A stretch of DNA of 64,000 nt from JAWPMT01 sp965229785. GTDB taxonomy: Bacteria; Bacteroidota; Bacteroidia; Cytophagales; Cyclobacteriaceae. The stretch is from positions 434,001 through 498,000 of the forward strand of contig CBDDJS010000001.1 in the NCBI GenBank assembly GCA_965229785.1. Direction: 5' to 3'. Shown here piece after piece: positions 16,556 to 24,469 of the stretch. The translations under genes and the position numbers were made by a program. The number at the start of each line of letters is the position of its first letter. Position 1 is the first letter of the stretch. A model generated the notes under the pieces. That model was not told the DNA's origin. It did no database searches and saw only the letters and a list, made by a program, of their open reading frames with translations.

Positions 16556-17821
16556 ATGAATGAAGTGCAAAAACGCAATCCCTGGGCGTGGATACCAACG
16601 CTTTATTTCGCGGAAGGCTTTCCTTATATCGTGGTAAATGTAGTCTCCGTAATTATGTACAAGCGGTTGGACATCTCCAATGCAGATATTGGATTATATA
16701 CCAGTTGGCTCTACTTACCCTGGGTGATCAAGCCACTCTGGAGCCCGGTAGTTGAAATAAGGTCTACCAAGCGAAACTGGTTTCTGATCACACAACTATT
16801 GGGAGCTGTTTGCTTTTTTCTGGTGGGGTTTGCCCTCAATTTCAGTACATTTTTTATCACTACTTTGGTTTTCTTTTGGCTAGCGGCATTCTGCTCGGCT
16901 ACACATGATATAGCGGCGGACGGCTACTACATGATGGCCCTGAGCGAAGAAAAGCAGTCCTTTTTCATCGGTATAAGGAGCACTTTTTACCGAATGGCCG
17001 TGATCAGTGGGCAAGGAGGAATAGTAGTCATTGCCGGACTGATGGAAACCTCCACAAGAAATAATCAATGGTCATGGAGTTGGGCATTGATGATGGTAGG
17101 TGCCATCATGGGCATATTGACACTGGCCAACTATCTGCTAACACCAGTCATTAAGGAACCTGAGAGAGTTTCTGACGGATGGAAAGGAATAAAAGAGGTA
17201 TTCATTTCTTTTTTCAAGAAAGAGCATGTTGGGATCGGTATCTCATTCATTCTTTGTTATCGATTGGGTGAATCACAATTGGTTAAAATGGCCTCTCCTT
17301 TTCTATTAGATCTTCCTGATCAGGGTGGGGTAGGTTTAAGTACCACCGAAGTGGGTACCATTTATGGGACGATAGGCCTGGTTGCGCTATCACTGGGAGG
17401 TATACTTGGGGGAATTGTCATTTCCAGAGATGGGTTGGGGAAATGGATCTGGCCCATGGCAATTGCGCTCAATATGCCCAATGTGCTTTATGTCTTATTG
17501 GCCTGGTCAGGTGTTACTTCCATCACCTGGGTTACGGCTACAGTAATTGTAGAGCAATTTGGTTATGGTTTTGGATTCGCGAGTTTTCTCATGTTTACCA
17601 TTTATATGGCCGAGGGGATCTCGAAAACCGCACATTATGCCCTGGCTACCGGATTCATGGCATTGGGCATGATGGTGCCAGGAATGATCAGTGGGTTTGT
17701 GCAGGAATACCTGGGGTATCAGGGGTTCTTCATTTGGGTGGTTATCGCAGGATTGCCAGGGATCTTCCTGATCAGGTACCTGAAGTTTCCCGATACTTAC
17801 GGTATGAAATCTGAATCATGA
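16556..17821 (+). CDS. AmpG-like MFS permease for peptidoglycan sugars
   Basis: This 421-residue protein has 12 hydrophobic helices. It opens WAWIPTLYFAEGFPYIVVNVV, continues with LPWVIKPLWSPVVE, and has ATHDIAADGYYMMAL. These match the AmpG/acetyl-CoA-transporter-like branch of the major facilitator superfamily (in AmpG: YFSEGLP, PYTLKFLWAPL, DIAxDAY). AmpG imports GlcNAc-anhydroMurNAc muropeptides. Related carriers in Bacteroidota import MurNAc. The next gene, a cytoplasmic NagZ, starts within its stop codon (ATGATGA), so transport and hydrolysis are translationally coupled. The exact substrate is inferred from that context. Confidence 0.8.
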   Translation: MNEVQKRNPWAWIPTLYFAEGFPYIVVNVVSVIMYKRLDISNADIGLYTSWLYLPWVIKPLWSPVVEIRSTKRNWFLITQLLGAVCFFLVGFALNFSTFFITTLVFFWLAAFCSATHDIAADGYYMMALSEEKQSFFIGIRSTFYRMAVISGQGGIVVIAGLMETSTRNNQWSWSWALMMVGAIMGILTLANYLLTPVIKEPERVSDGWKGIKEVFISFFKKEHVGIGISFILCYRLGESQLVKMASPFLLDLPDQGGVGLSTTEVGTIYGTIGLVALSLGGILGGIVISRDGLGKWIWPMAIALNMPNVLYVLLAWSGVTSITWVTATVIVEQFGYGFGFASFLMFTIYMAEGISKTAHYALATGFMALGMMVPGMISGFVQEYLGYQGFFIWVVIAGLPGIFLIRYLKFPDTYGMKSES

Positions 17822-19332
17822 TGAAACTTAATCAAAAAGTAGGTCAGGCTTTTTGCCCGGCTGCTTTTATTCATGACACTCCCGATGGGATCAGGCAGAT
17901 CGAGCACTACATCAGGGAGTTTGAGATTGGTGGCTTAACCTTTTTCTATAGTCGCCAAAGTGTCGAAACGAATTTTGATCGCAAGACTTACAAGCGGGAA
18001 AAAGATAGTGTGACACAACTGGCACGAATGATAGATCGCTATCAGCAACTTAGCAAGAATCCTTTATTGATCAGTATAGATGCTGAATGGGGACTCGGCA
18101 TGCGCATCGATAGTCACCCTCCTTTTCCTTACCCCATGACCCTTTCCGCCTCAGGAAATCCTGATGTCGCTTTCGAAACGGGCAGGGCGATTGCCAAAGA
18201 ATTAATGGCGCTTGGTATTCATTTCAATCTTGCTCCTGTGGGAGATATCAATACAGACCCCAGGAATCCTGTTATCGGTTACCGATCATTTGGGGAAGAC
18301 CCTGAGCAGGTGTTTCAATTGGCGTGGGCCTACTATCAGGGGATGAAATCTGAAGGATTATTGGGTTGTGTCAAGCATTTTCCTGGGCATGGCGATACTC
18401 ATGTGGATTCTCACCTGGGATTACCAGTTATTGATAAAAGCCGGTCCGAATTAGAGGCCAACGAACTATATCCTTTCAGAAAGTTCATTGAACAAGGAGT
18501 GGATTGCGTCATGGTAGGGCACATGATCGTGCCAGCAATCGATCCGGAAAATCCAACTTCTTTGTCCTCCCTCTGCATTGAAGAAGTACTTCGAAATGAA
18601 TTAGGTTTCTCAGGCCCGGTCATGACTGACGCACTTAATATGAGGAGTGTTTTTTCAGAAGTTGCTCCGGGAGAAATTCCATATAGAGCTTTTGTAGCTG
18701 GTAATGATATTTTGTCCTTCACGCCAGACCTGGAGGAAGGAGTTAACTGGATTATTGAAAAAGTCGATGAAAAGAAAATTGACAGCAGTTATCGGCATAT
18801 GCAAGAGCTAAAGGTTAAAGCTGGACTTACGGCAGAGTCGCTTCCCGTTAGCATACCTGATAGTTCGGCATTGAGAGCTCACCTGGCTCACGAAACAATT
18901 TCGGTACTGAGGCCTGTAGAAACTCCAATGCTGCCGGAGGAACAAGTGATCTCATGGTTTCAATCTCTGGGACCAGATTTCAACGAAAAGGTAGCGATGA
19001 CGATTACTGAAAGTAAGGATATGTTAAAGTTACCTTCAGTAGAAGCCGGACATCATAAACGCTGGATTGTGGTCATTCCACCTTCACAGAAACCTGGAAA
19101 GCGATTTGGTATGGATGGTGAACTATTGACGTTACTAAATCAAATAATTGACTCAAATCAGGTAAACCTGGCCTGGATCGGAAACCCATACGCACTACAG
19201 TATTGTGATTGGAGAGCTTGCGAAAGTGTTGTCCTCGGATATCAAAAACTTCCGGAAATGGAAAGGGAAGTTTTGCGTTACTGGCAGGGGAAAAGTGTAC
19301 CACAAGGTGAGCCAGGTGTTACGATCCCTTGA
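17818..19332 (+). CDS. nagZ: Cytoplasmic GH3 beta-N-acetylglucosaminidase (NagZ)
   Basis: This 504-residue glycoside hydrolase family 3 protein has no signal peptide, as expected for NagZ, which removes GlcNAc from GlcNAc-anhydroMurNAc inside the cell. The NagZ-specific loop KHFPGHGDTHVDSH (186-199) carries the His/Asp dyad that replaces the usual Glu acid/base. The nucleophile is Asp271 in PVMTDALNM. FGEDPEQV and VMVGHMIVPAID are further GH3 signatures. It is longer than E. coli NagZ (341 residues). The extra C-terminal part (about 345-504) looks like a degenerate alpha/beta sandwich as in two-domain NagZ proteins. It overlaps the AmpG-like gene by four bases. Confidence 0.92.
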   Translation: MMKLNQKVGQAFCPAAFIHDTPDGIRQIEHYIREFEIGGLTFFYSRQSVETNFDRKTYKREKDSVTQLARMIDRYQQLSKNPLLISIDAEWGLGMRIDSHPPFPYPMTLSASGNPDVAFETGRAIAKELMALGIHFNLAPVGDINTDPRNPVIGYRSFGEDPEQVFQLAWAYYQGMKSEGLLGCVKHFPGHGDTHVDSHLGLPVIDKSRSELEANELYPFRKFIEQGVDCVMVGHMIVPAIDPENPTSLSSLCIEEVLRNELGFSGPVMTDALNMRSVFSEVAPGEIPYRAFVAGNDILSFTPDLEEGVNWIIEKVDEKKIDSSYRHMQELKVKAGLTAESLPVSIPDSSALRAHLAHETISVLRPVETPMLPEEQVISWFQSLGPDFNEKVAMTITESKDMLKLPSVEAGHHKRWIVVIPPSQKPGKRFGMDGELLTLLNQIIDSNQVNLAWIGNPYALQYCDWRACESVVLGYQKLPEMEREVLRYWQGKSVPQGEPGVTIP

Positions 19333-19336
19333 TGGA

Positions 19337-19834
19337 TCAGTTCAAGGGGTAAAGCAAAGGTTTCCACTCTTTAGGGAGCTGCTTCATGGTATAAATTTCA
19401 AAATCGTTTCTGCGTTCTGTAGCTATTTTTCCAGATTGATCGGGCTTTATCGTTTCCTTGTCGATCTGAAACATTGCTCCAGTTTTTGAATTTAATACCA
19501 GGACTCCCATGGGCCTCAGATTTGGATAATCACCAAAATAAGTACCATAACTTGAAGCATTGAGGGTGAAGGATCTCTCAATGTATCCGGGAGTGGTAAA
19601 AATGATCGAGTATTTATCTTTCTTCAGATAATCGTCGCTGCGTTGCATGGTTGCGATGGTAGGTGTAGCTCCTTCATGAATGACCATACCTTTTGAATCA
19701 AGAATCTTCACTTTCGTATCTGCTATCTCATTTAATGAAACCAAAACGGCTGGTTGACCATCTATCAGAACACATGCACTGAGCGCACTCAGGCTTATAG
19801 AAATGACAAATACTTTGATAAATGCAGCTTTCAT
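19337..19834 (-). CDS. Lipoprotein with PEGA-like domain
   Basis: The 165-residue product has a lipoprotein signal ending LSAC (Cys21). A stretch of strands follows, with DTKVKILDSKGMVIHEGATPTIATMQRS and a KYSIIFTTPGYIERSFTL segment. This is the shape of a PEGA-type surface beta domain: a value, then 'G.TP...L..G.Y.I....PGY'. A bacterial lipoprotein anchored at the outer membrane is likely and its role is unknown. It is transcribed against nagZ and anmK and so is not part of their unit. Confidence 0.7.
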   Translation of the reverse strand: MKAAFIKVFVISISLSALSACVLIDGQPAVLVSLNEIADTKVKILDSKGMVIHEGATPTIATMQRSDDYLKKDKYSIIFTTPGYIERSFTLNASSYGTYFGDYPNLRPMGVLVLNSKTGAMFQIDKETIKPDQSGKIATERRNDFEIYTMKQLPKEWKPLLYPLN

Positions 19835-19910
19835 GAGTTGTGAAGTTTTGATTTCAGTAATAAAAGTAAAGGAGGATTTACAGTAAACCTCATAAATTGG
19901 GCGACTAATT

Positions 19911-20999
19911 ATGAAAGATTCGTCAAATCGTTATCGGGTTTTAGGGCTTATGTCGGGGACTTCCCTCGATGGATTAGACATGGCCTATGTTCAGTTGTGG
20001 AAAGAGGGTCATGATTGGCAATTTGAACTTGGGCCAGCCGTCAGTCTCGATTACACTGAGGAGTGGCGAACGCGGTTGAAAGAAAGTGTCAATTTAAGTG
20101 GATTGGAGCTAAGCCTTTTAGATCGCGAATATGGACGATGGCTTGGTGAGCAAAGCCGGATTTTTGTCGAAGAAGAAAAACTCGAAATGGATTTTCTTGC
20201 TTGTCATGGTCATACCGTATTTCATCAGGTAGATAAAAAACTGACGCTGCAGATTGGCCATGGGCAGGAACTTGCTTGTTCCTCTCGTCAAAAAGTGATT
20301 TGTGATTTTCGTAGCAAAGATGTGGTTTTAGGTGGACAGGGAGCTCCTTTAGTGCCGATAGGCGATGAATTGCTTTTTGGCGCATATGATTATTGTCTGA
20401 ACCTGGGAGGGATATCAAATGTATCCTTTCGTCATAAGGGAAAACGAATGGCGTATGACATAGGTCTCGTCAATATGTTACTAAACTATCTAACGCATCA
20501 AATCGGGTTAGCCTTTGATGAAGGTGGGAAAATCGCTGCCTCAGGGAATTTGAATCAAGCGCTTTTTCAGGAATTGAATGGTCTTCCTTATTTCAAAGAG
20601 GACTATCCTAAATCCACCGGCTATGAGTGGTTTGTAGACGAAGTAGTGCCTATTGTGGATCGCTATTCAGGTTTGTCAATGGAAGACAGACTTTGTACAG
20701 GCGTTCATCACATCACCTATCAAATTGCAGCGTCAATTAAATCACACGAGACGGGAAAGGGGGCGCGCTTATGGGCCACAGGCGGAGGTGCTAAGAATAC
20801 CTTTCTCATCAAGACACTGCGCCATTATTTAGGTGATCAGGTGGAAGTGGTTATCCCTGATGTAAGTTTGATTGATTTCAAGGAAGCCATCGTGTTTGCG
20901 TTAATGGGTGTACTTCGAGAACGGGGAGAAACCAACTGTCTGAGCTCGGTGACAGGAGCCAGTTCCGATAACAGTGGGGGTGTGGTTTTTTGGCCATAA
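19911..20999 (+). CDS. anmK: Anhydro-N-acetylmuramic acid kinase
   Basis: AnmK opens the 1,6-anhydro ring of anhydroMurNAc and phosphorylates it to MurNAc-6-P, the substrate of MurQ. The 362-residue protein has the ATP-binding motif GLMSGTSLDGLDMA near the N-terminus. It also has CHGHTVFHQ, the block GGQGAPLVPIGDELLF, LNLGGISNVS, YDIGLVNMLLNYL and WATGGGAKNTFLI. All are typical of AnmK, and the length matches the family (about 370). It shares the strand of the NagZ gene but is separated from it by the reversed lipoprotein gene, so it likely has its own promoter. Confidence 0.95.
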   Translation: MKDSSNRYRVLGLMSGTSLDGLDMAYVQLWKEGHDWQFELGPAVSLDYTEEWRTRLKESVNLSGLELSLLDREYGRWLGEQSRIFVEEEKLEMDFLACHGHTVFHQVDKKLTLQIGHGQELACSSRQKVICDFRSKDVVLGGQGAPLVPIGDELLFGAYDYCLNLGGISNVSFRHKGKRMAYDIGLVNMLLNYLTHQIGLAFDEGGKIAASGNLNQALFQELNGLPYFKEDYPKSTGYEWFVDEVVPIVDRYSGLSMEDRLCTGVHHITYQIAASIKSHETGKGARLWATGGGAKNTFLIKTLRHYLGDQVEVVIPDVSLIDFKEAIVFALMGVLRERGETNCLSSVTGASSDNSGGVVFWP

Positions 21000-21123
21000 T
21001 GAACGGAATTTGTTCCGTCGGCCTAAAATCGGAGTTGACAACCCAGGGGAACATTGACAGGGGTATAAGGTTTTTCGATTTAGAATGATCAACTGATAGA
21101 TTAGAAAATCTACATTTACCTTT

Positions 21124-21633
21124 ATGAAAGCAGCTAACAAGGATGAACGAGTAGAAATATACTATCATAGAAAAGTTAATTGGGTTCATCTTATATCATG
21201 GAGTGTTTACACAATGCTTTGTGGTGTTCCAGCGGTGCTGATGTTAATGCGAGGGGAATACGGATACTTGCCATGGTCTTGGTTGCTTTTAGCTAGTCTG
21301 GGAATATTTCAACTCCGGAAATATATCTCCGTTTTATCAGGTGATCCTATCGCATTGGTGCTCACTAAACAGGGACTGGAGATGAATCAAAAGTTTTATG
21401 ATTGGAACGACGTGATCGAATGTAGCACCCGAAGATCAGCGCCTTCCAAATACGGACCAGGAAACGATTGTTGGGATATTACTTTGAAATCTAAGAATGG
21501 AAGGACTCGAAAGATTCACTTCGATATTGAAGAATTGAGTATCGAAAGAGGTGAGCTGGACAGATTGTTGAAGCATGATTTTCCACAAAGACAAAATGCA
21601 CGATATTATTATAAATCAAAGTATAGATTTTAA
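21124..21633 (+). CDS. Small membrane protein with PH-like C-terminal domain
   Basis: This 169-residue protein has two membrane helices near the N-terminus (LISWSVYTMLCGVPAVLML and LPWSWLLLASLGIFQLRKY). Then come LVLTKQGLEMNQKFYDWNDVIECS and WDITLKSKNGRTRKIHFDIEEL. The pattern 'L...G......F..W.DI......' is that of bacterial PH-like domains attached to membrane anchors. No function is known to me. It stands alone, with 124 bases between it and anmK. Confidence 0.65.
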   Translation: MKAANKDERVEIYYHRKVNWVHLISWSVYTMLCGVPAVLMLMRGEYGYLPWSWLLLASLGIFQLRKYISVLSGDPIALVLTKQGLEMNQKFYDWNDVIECSTRRSAPSKYGPGNDCWDITLKSKNGRTRKIHFDIEELSIERGELDRLLKHDFPQRQNARYYYKSKYRF

Positions 21634-21742
21634 TGCCCTAAGGATGATCACCAAATGTAAAAATGAATACTTCTAAAAAGTCTTTCGCCGGTGAAACCAC
21701 AGTAAGGGCATAAGTCAAAGGGAATTTAGAATGACTGATGCT

Positions 21743-21770
21743 GGTCCGCATTTCAATTAAAACGCGGACC
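21743..21770. repeat. GGTCCGC/GCGGACC hairpin, outlying member of the 24.3-kb hairpin family
   Basis: GGTCCGC (21743-21749) and GCGGACC (21764-21770) are inverted copies with a 14-base loop. The 12 bases ATGCTGGTCCGC also occur at the start of the hairpin array at about 24300, so the large permease gene is flanked on both sides by members of one repeat family. It may also terminate the permease transcript. Confidence 0.55.
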
Positions 21771-21809
21771 ATTGTTTACTGCATCTTTTGACGCGAGCCT
21801 GTATTCTTT

Positions 21810-24260
21810 TTATTCATCTCTTAGCACCTCAACGGGATTGATCCTGGATATCCAGTTTATTCTGAGAGACATCACCAAGCTGGAAATACCAAACAATAAC
21901 AAAATGGGCAAGGCATAAAACAACCAGGTCACTTCAACGCGCCAGGCGTATTGCTCGAGCCAGTTAACGGAGGACCAATAACCAATCGGACATCCGATCA
22001 TCAGTGCCAGCACGATGATGAAGAAATGTTCTTTCCCCAATAAATGGAATAAGTCTTTCTGTGATGCGCCGAGTACTTTCCGTATGCCTAATTCCTGCAT
22101 GCGTTGATTGATGATCAGAGAAATCATGCCTAACAAACCGATGGCGGATATCAAAAGGATCAGTGCTGAGAAAATGGACATTACATTTCGAATGACATGA
22201 TCTTGCTGGTATTGCCTCGCAAAATAGCCATCCAAAAAGAAGTATTCGAAGGGTTGATTCGGAAATGCATCCACCCAGACTTCTTCGATCAATTGGAGCG
22301 CCGCCTGTATTTCCGGGGTATTTAGCCTAATCGAGAAAAAACGGTTTCGGTCTAACCCCCGATTATAAAACGTCATCGGTTCTATCTGATGATGCAGTGA
22401 TTGTTGATTGAAATCCTGCACTACACCAATGATCTTGCATTTGCGATCTTTATGATAATACATGTACTGGCCTACCGCTTTTTCCGGTTCTACGTAACCC
22501 AATGCTTTTGCCGCACTTGCATTGATCACCATATTGAATTGGTCGTGATCTGCTTTGGCAAAATCTGGTGTAAAGCTCCTGCCCGCAATGAGCTCCATAT
22601 CAAAAGTCTCAAAGAAGTGATTGTCGATGCGAATGGATTGAAAAGGCGTTTTCGAGTCCATATCGGATAGAGTAGGTCTAAAATCCACGGATTGGCGAAT
22701 ACTATAGCCCGGAATACTAGAACCCACGGTAGCACTCGAAATCTGCGTATGACTCGATAATTCATCGACGGCCTGATGAAATTTCATAGTGGTTACCGAG
22801 TCCATTCGAGTCTGATAAGTGGGTAGTACAATTACTTTTTCCTTAGAAAACCCCAAAGCCTGTTTTTGCATTCCCTCCAATTGTTGATAGATCACAAATG
22901 ACAGGAAAACGAGGAATATCGTAGCGGAGAATTGGAAGGTGATAAGGATCCGTCGTAGGGATATATTGAATTGAACGTCTTCACTTTTTCCTTTTAGTGC
23001 TTTGGCCAAGTGTACTTTTTTCAAGGATAGAGCTGGGTACAATCCGGCAAAAATGGGAATGAGTATGCCTATCATAAGTAAGATCACCCAATAGCCGCTG
23101 TTTTCTAAAGCTTGATATTGGGAATCCAAATCCAGATATTCATTGAATGCGTTGAGACACAGGTAAACGATACCAATGGAAAGGGCCAGAGATAAGATCA
23201 TAACCAACAGTCCCTCGAAAAAAAACTGGGCAAAAATGCTTGATTGTCCACCGCTTAATACGCGTCTTATGCCAATTTCCCGGAGACGTTCCCTGGATCT
23301 GGAAATCAGTAAATTCAGGTAATTTATGATGCCGATAGCCAGCAAGATCAATCCAATCAGCTTCAGGGCCGAAATGAGATTGGGGTTTCCCTTATGCGCA
23401 AAATCACGGTACAATTCTTCCGTTTGCAGGTGTATCTGATTGATGGGGGTGAGGTGAAATTCGAAGACGGTGTTTTCTGCAATATGCCTATCCGTCCTGT
23501 TACTTATGTAGAGTTGATTCAACTTTTGTTCAACCTGTCCTATCTGTTGGGGATCTTTTAACTTAAGGTAATTGTAAGTGTTGTAGAGACTTCTCCAGTT
23601 GTTGTTGTCATCAGCGGAGATTTTATCCCAGGGCAACAGCATGTCCACTGCTAAGTGAGAATTGGCCGGAAAGTCATCAAATACGCCGGTAATCGTAAGG
23701 TAGCCTAACAGATCAGACTTCAGTAGCTGGCCTATTGGATTTTCGCCGGCATAATGTCGTTCAGCGAGGGATCTGGAAATCACGACTGATCCTTTTTGAG
23801 TTAATGATAGATCCCCATAGATCGTTTCTCGCGGAAAGAATTCAAAGAAGGAGGAAGTGGAAATAAAGATGTTTTGCCCATTGAACCAGTCTTGCTTGAC
23901 CGAATCCTTAAGAATAGACATGACATGATAATCCAATTCGAAACTAAACCCGAACAACCGAACATAATCTTCTACTTCCGGAATTTGAGACAAAGCCTGA
24001 GGCCCTACAGCGGAGAATGTAGTTGCCAGTGACTGGATTTTAGTGTCATTGGTAACATTGTCCATGTGTACCCTGTGTACCAGCGATTGGTTTACATTCC
24101 ACGCTTCATAGCTTTCTTCATACGATAGATATTGATAGATGAGAGAGGAAGCCACCAGCGTAAGGACCAGTCCCAGAACGCTGATGAAGGTGATTGACTT
24201 TTCCTTCGAAAGAAATCGGAAAGCCACCTTTAGGTAATTTTTGAAGATGTGATTGTTCAT
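21810..24260 (-). CDS. MacB/FtsX-type ABC transporter permease (two-repeat)
   Basis: The 816-residue protein has the duplicated MacB_PCD plus FtsX layout. A first membrane helix (ITFISVLGLVLTLVASSLIY) is followed by a large periplasmic domain, three helices around LREIGIRRVLSGGQSSIFAQFFFEGLL, a fourth helix and a second copy of the same plan. The second copy has the coupling segment MQELGIRKVLGASQKDLFHLL and ends SRINPVEVLRDE. Such permeases pair with a LolD/MacB-like ATPase encoded elsewhere and move peptides or lipids, or act mechanically. The ATG at 24323 would add 21 residues before the family start, so 24260 is used. It lies downstream of the blaI-M56 pair on the same strand, across a 210-base hairpin array. 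Confidence 0.88.
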   Translation of the reverse strand: MNNHIFKNYLKVAFRFLSKEKSITFISVLGLVLTLVASSLIYQYLSYEESYEAWNVNQSLVHRVHMDNVTNDTKIQSLATTFSAVGPQALSQIPEVEDYVRLFGFSFELDYHVMSILKDSVKQDWFNGQNIFISTSSFFEFFPRETIYGDLSLTQKGSVVISRSLAERHYAGENPIGQLLKSDLLGYLTITGVFDDFPANSHLAVDMLLPWDKISADDNNNWRSLYNTYNYLKLKDPQQIGQVEQKLNQLYISNRTDRHIAENTVFEFHLTPINQIHLQTEELYRDFAHKGNPNLISALKLIGLILLAIGIINYLNLLISRSRERLREIGIRRVLSGGQSSIFAQFFFEGLLVMILSLALSIGIVYLCLNAFNEYLDLDSQYQALENSGYWVILLMIGILIPIFAGLYPALSLKKVHLAKALKGKSEDVQFNISLRRILITFQFSATIFLVFLSFVIYQQLEGMQKQALGFSKEKVIVLPTYQTRMDSVTTMKFHQAVDELSSHTQISSATVGSSIPGYSIRQSVDFRPTLSDMDSKTPFQSIRIDNHFFETFDMELIAGRSFTPDFAKADHDQFNMVINASAAKALGYVEPEKAVGQYMYYHKDRKCKIIGVVQDFNQQSLHHQIEPMTFYNRGLDRNRFFSIRLNTPEIQAALQLIEEVWVDAFPNQPFEYFFLDGYFARQYQQDHVIRNVMSIFSALILLISAIGLLGMISLIINQRMQELGIRKVLGASQKDLFHLLGKEHFFIIVLALMIGCPIGYWSSVNWLEQYAWRVEVTWLFYALPILLLFGISSLVMSLRINWISRINPVEVLRDE

Positions 24261-24303
24261 TGAAGCACTTTGTTGTTGTATCTGATTTGATGGAAGCCAA
24301 ATG

Positions 24304-24455
24304 CTGGTCCGCGATTGAATCACGGATCAATAAAAGCACGCGTCTGAGATCGAGTCGCGTAGACCGGGTCACGTAGACGTGTACCTTTATTTGCACTCGT
24401 TTAAAAATGAGCGCTAGTTCCTTTATTTATAGTGGCACGCGTTAAAACGCGCGCC
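24304..24455. repeat. Array of degenerate hairpin units between M56 gene and permease
   Basis: At least four palindromes lie in 150 bases: GGTCCGCGATTGAATCACGGATC (24304-24328, read as two arms), a CACGT-AG-ACGTG core near 24370-24381, GCACTCGTTT/AAATGAGCGC (24393-24414) and GGCACGCGTT-AA-AACGCGCGCC (24434-24455). Between the last three the spacer CCTTTATTT is repeated, so they look like tandem copies of one unit of about 35 bases. The last palindrome sits 14 bases past the M56 stop and may end that transcript. Boundaries are approximate. Confidence 0.55.
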
Positions 24456-24469
24456 AGATTTGTTTCAGT

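Noticed and set aside
24304..24455. CRISPR array
   Set aside because: The palindromes differ in sequence and have no uniform spacers. They are degenerate hairpins.
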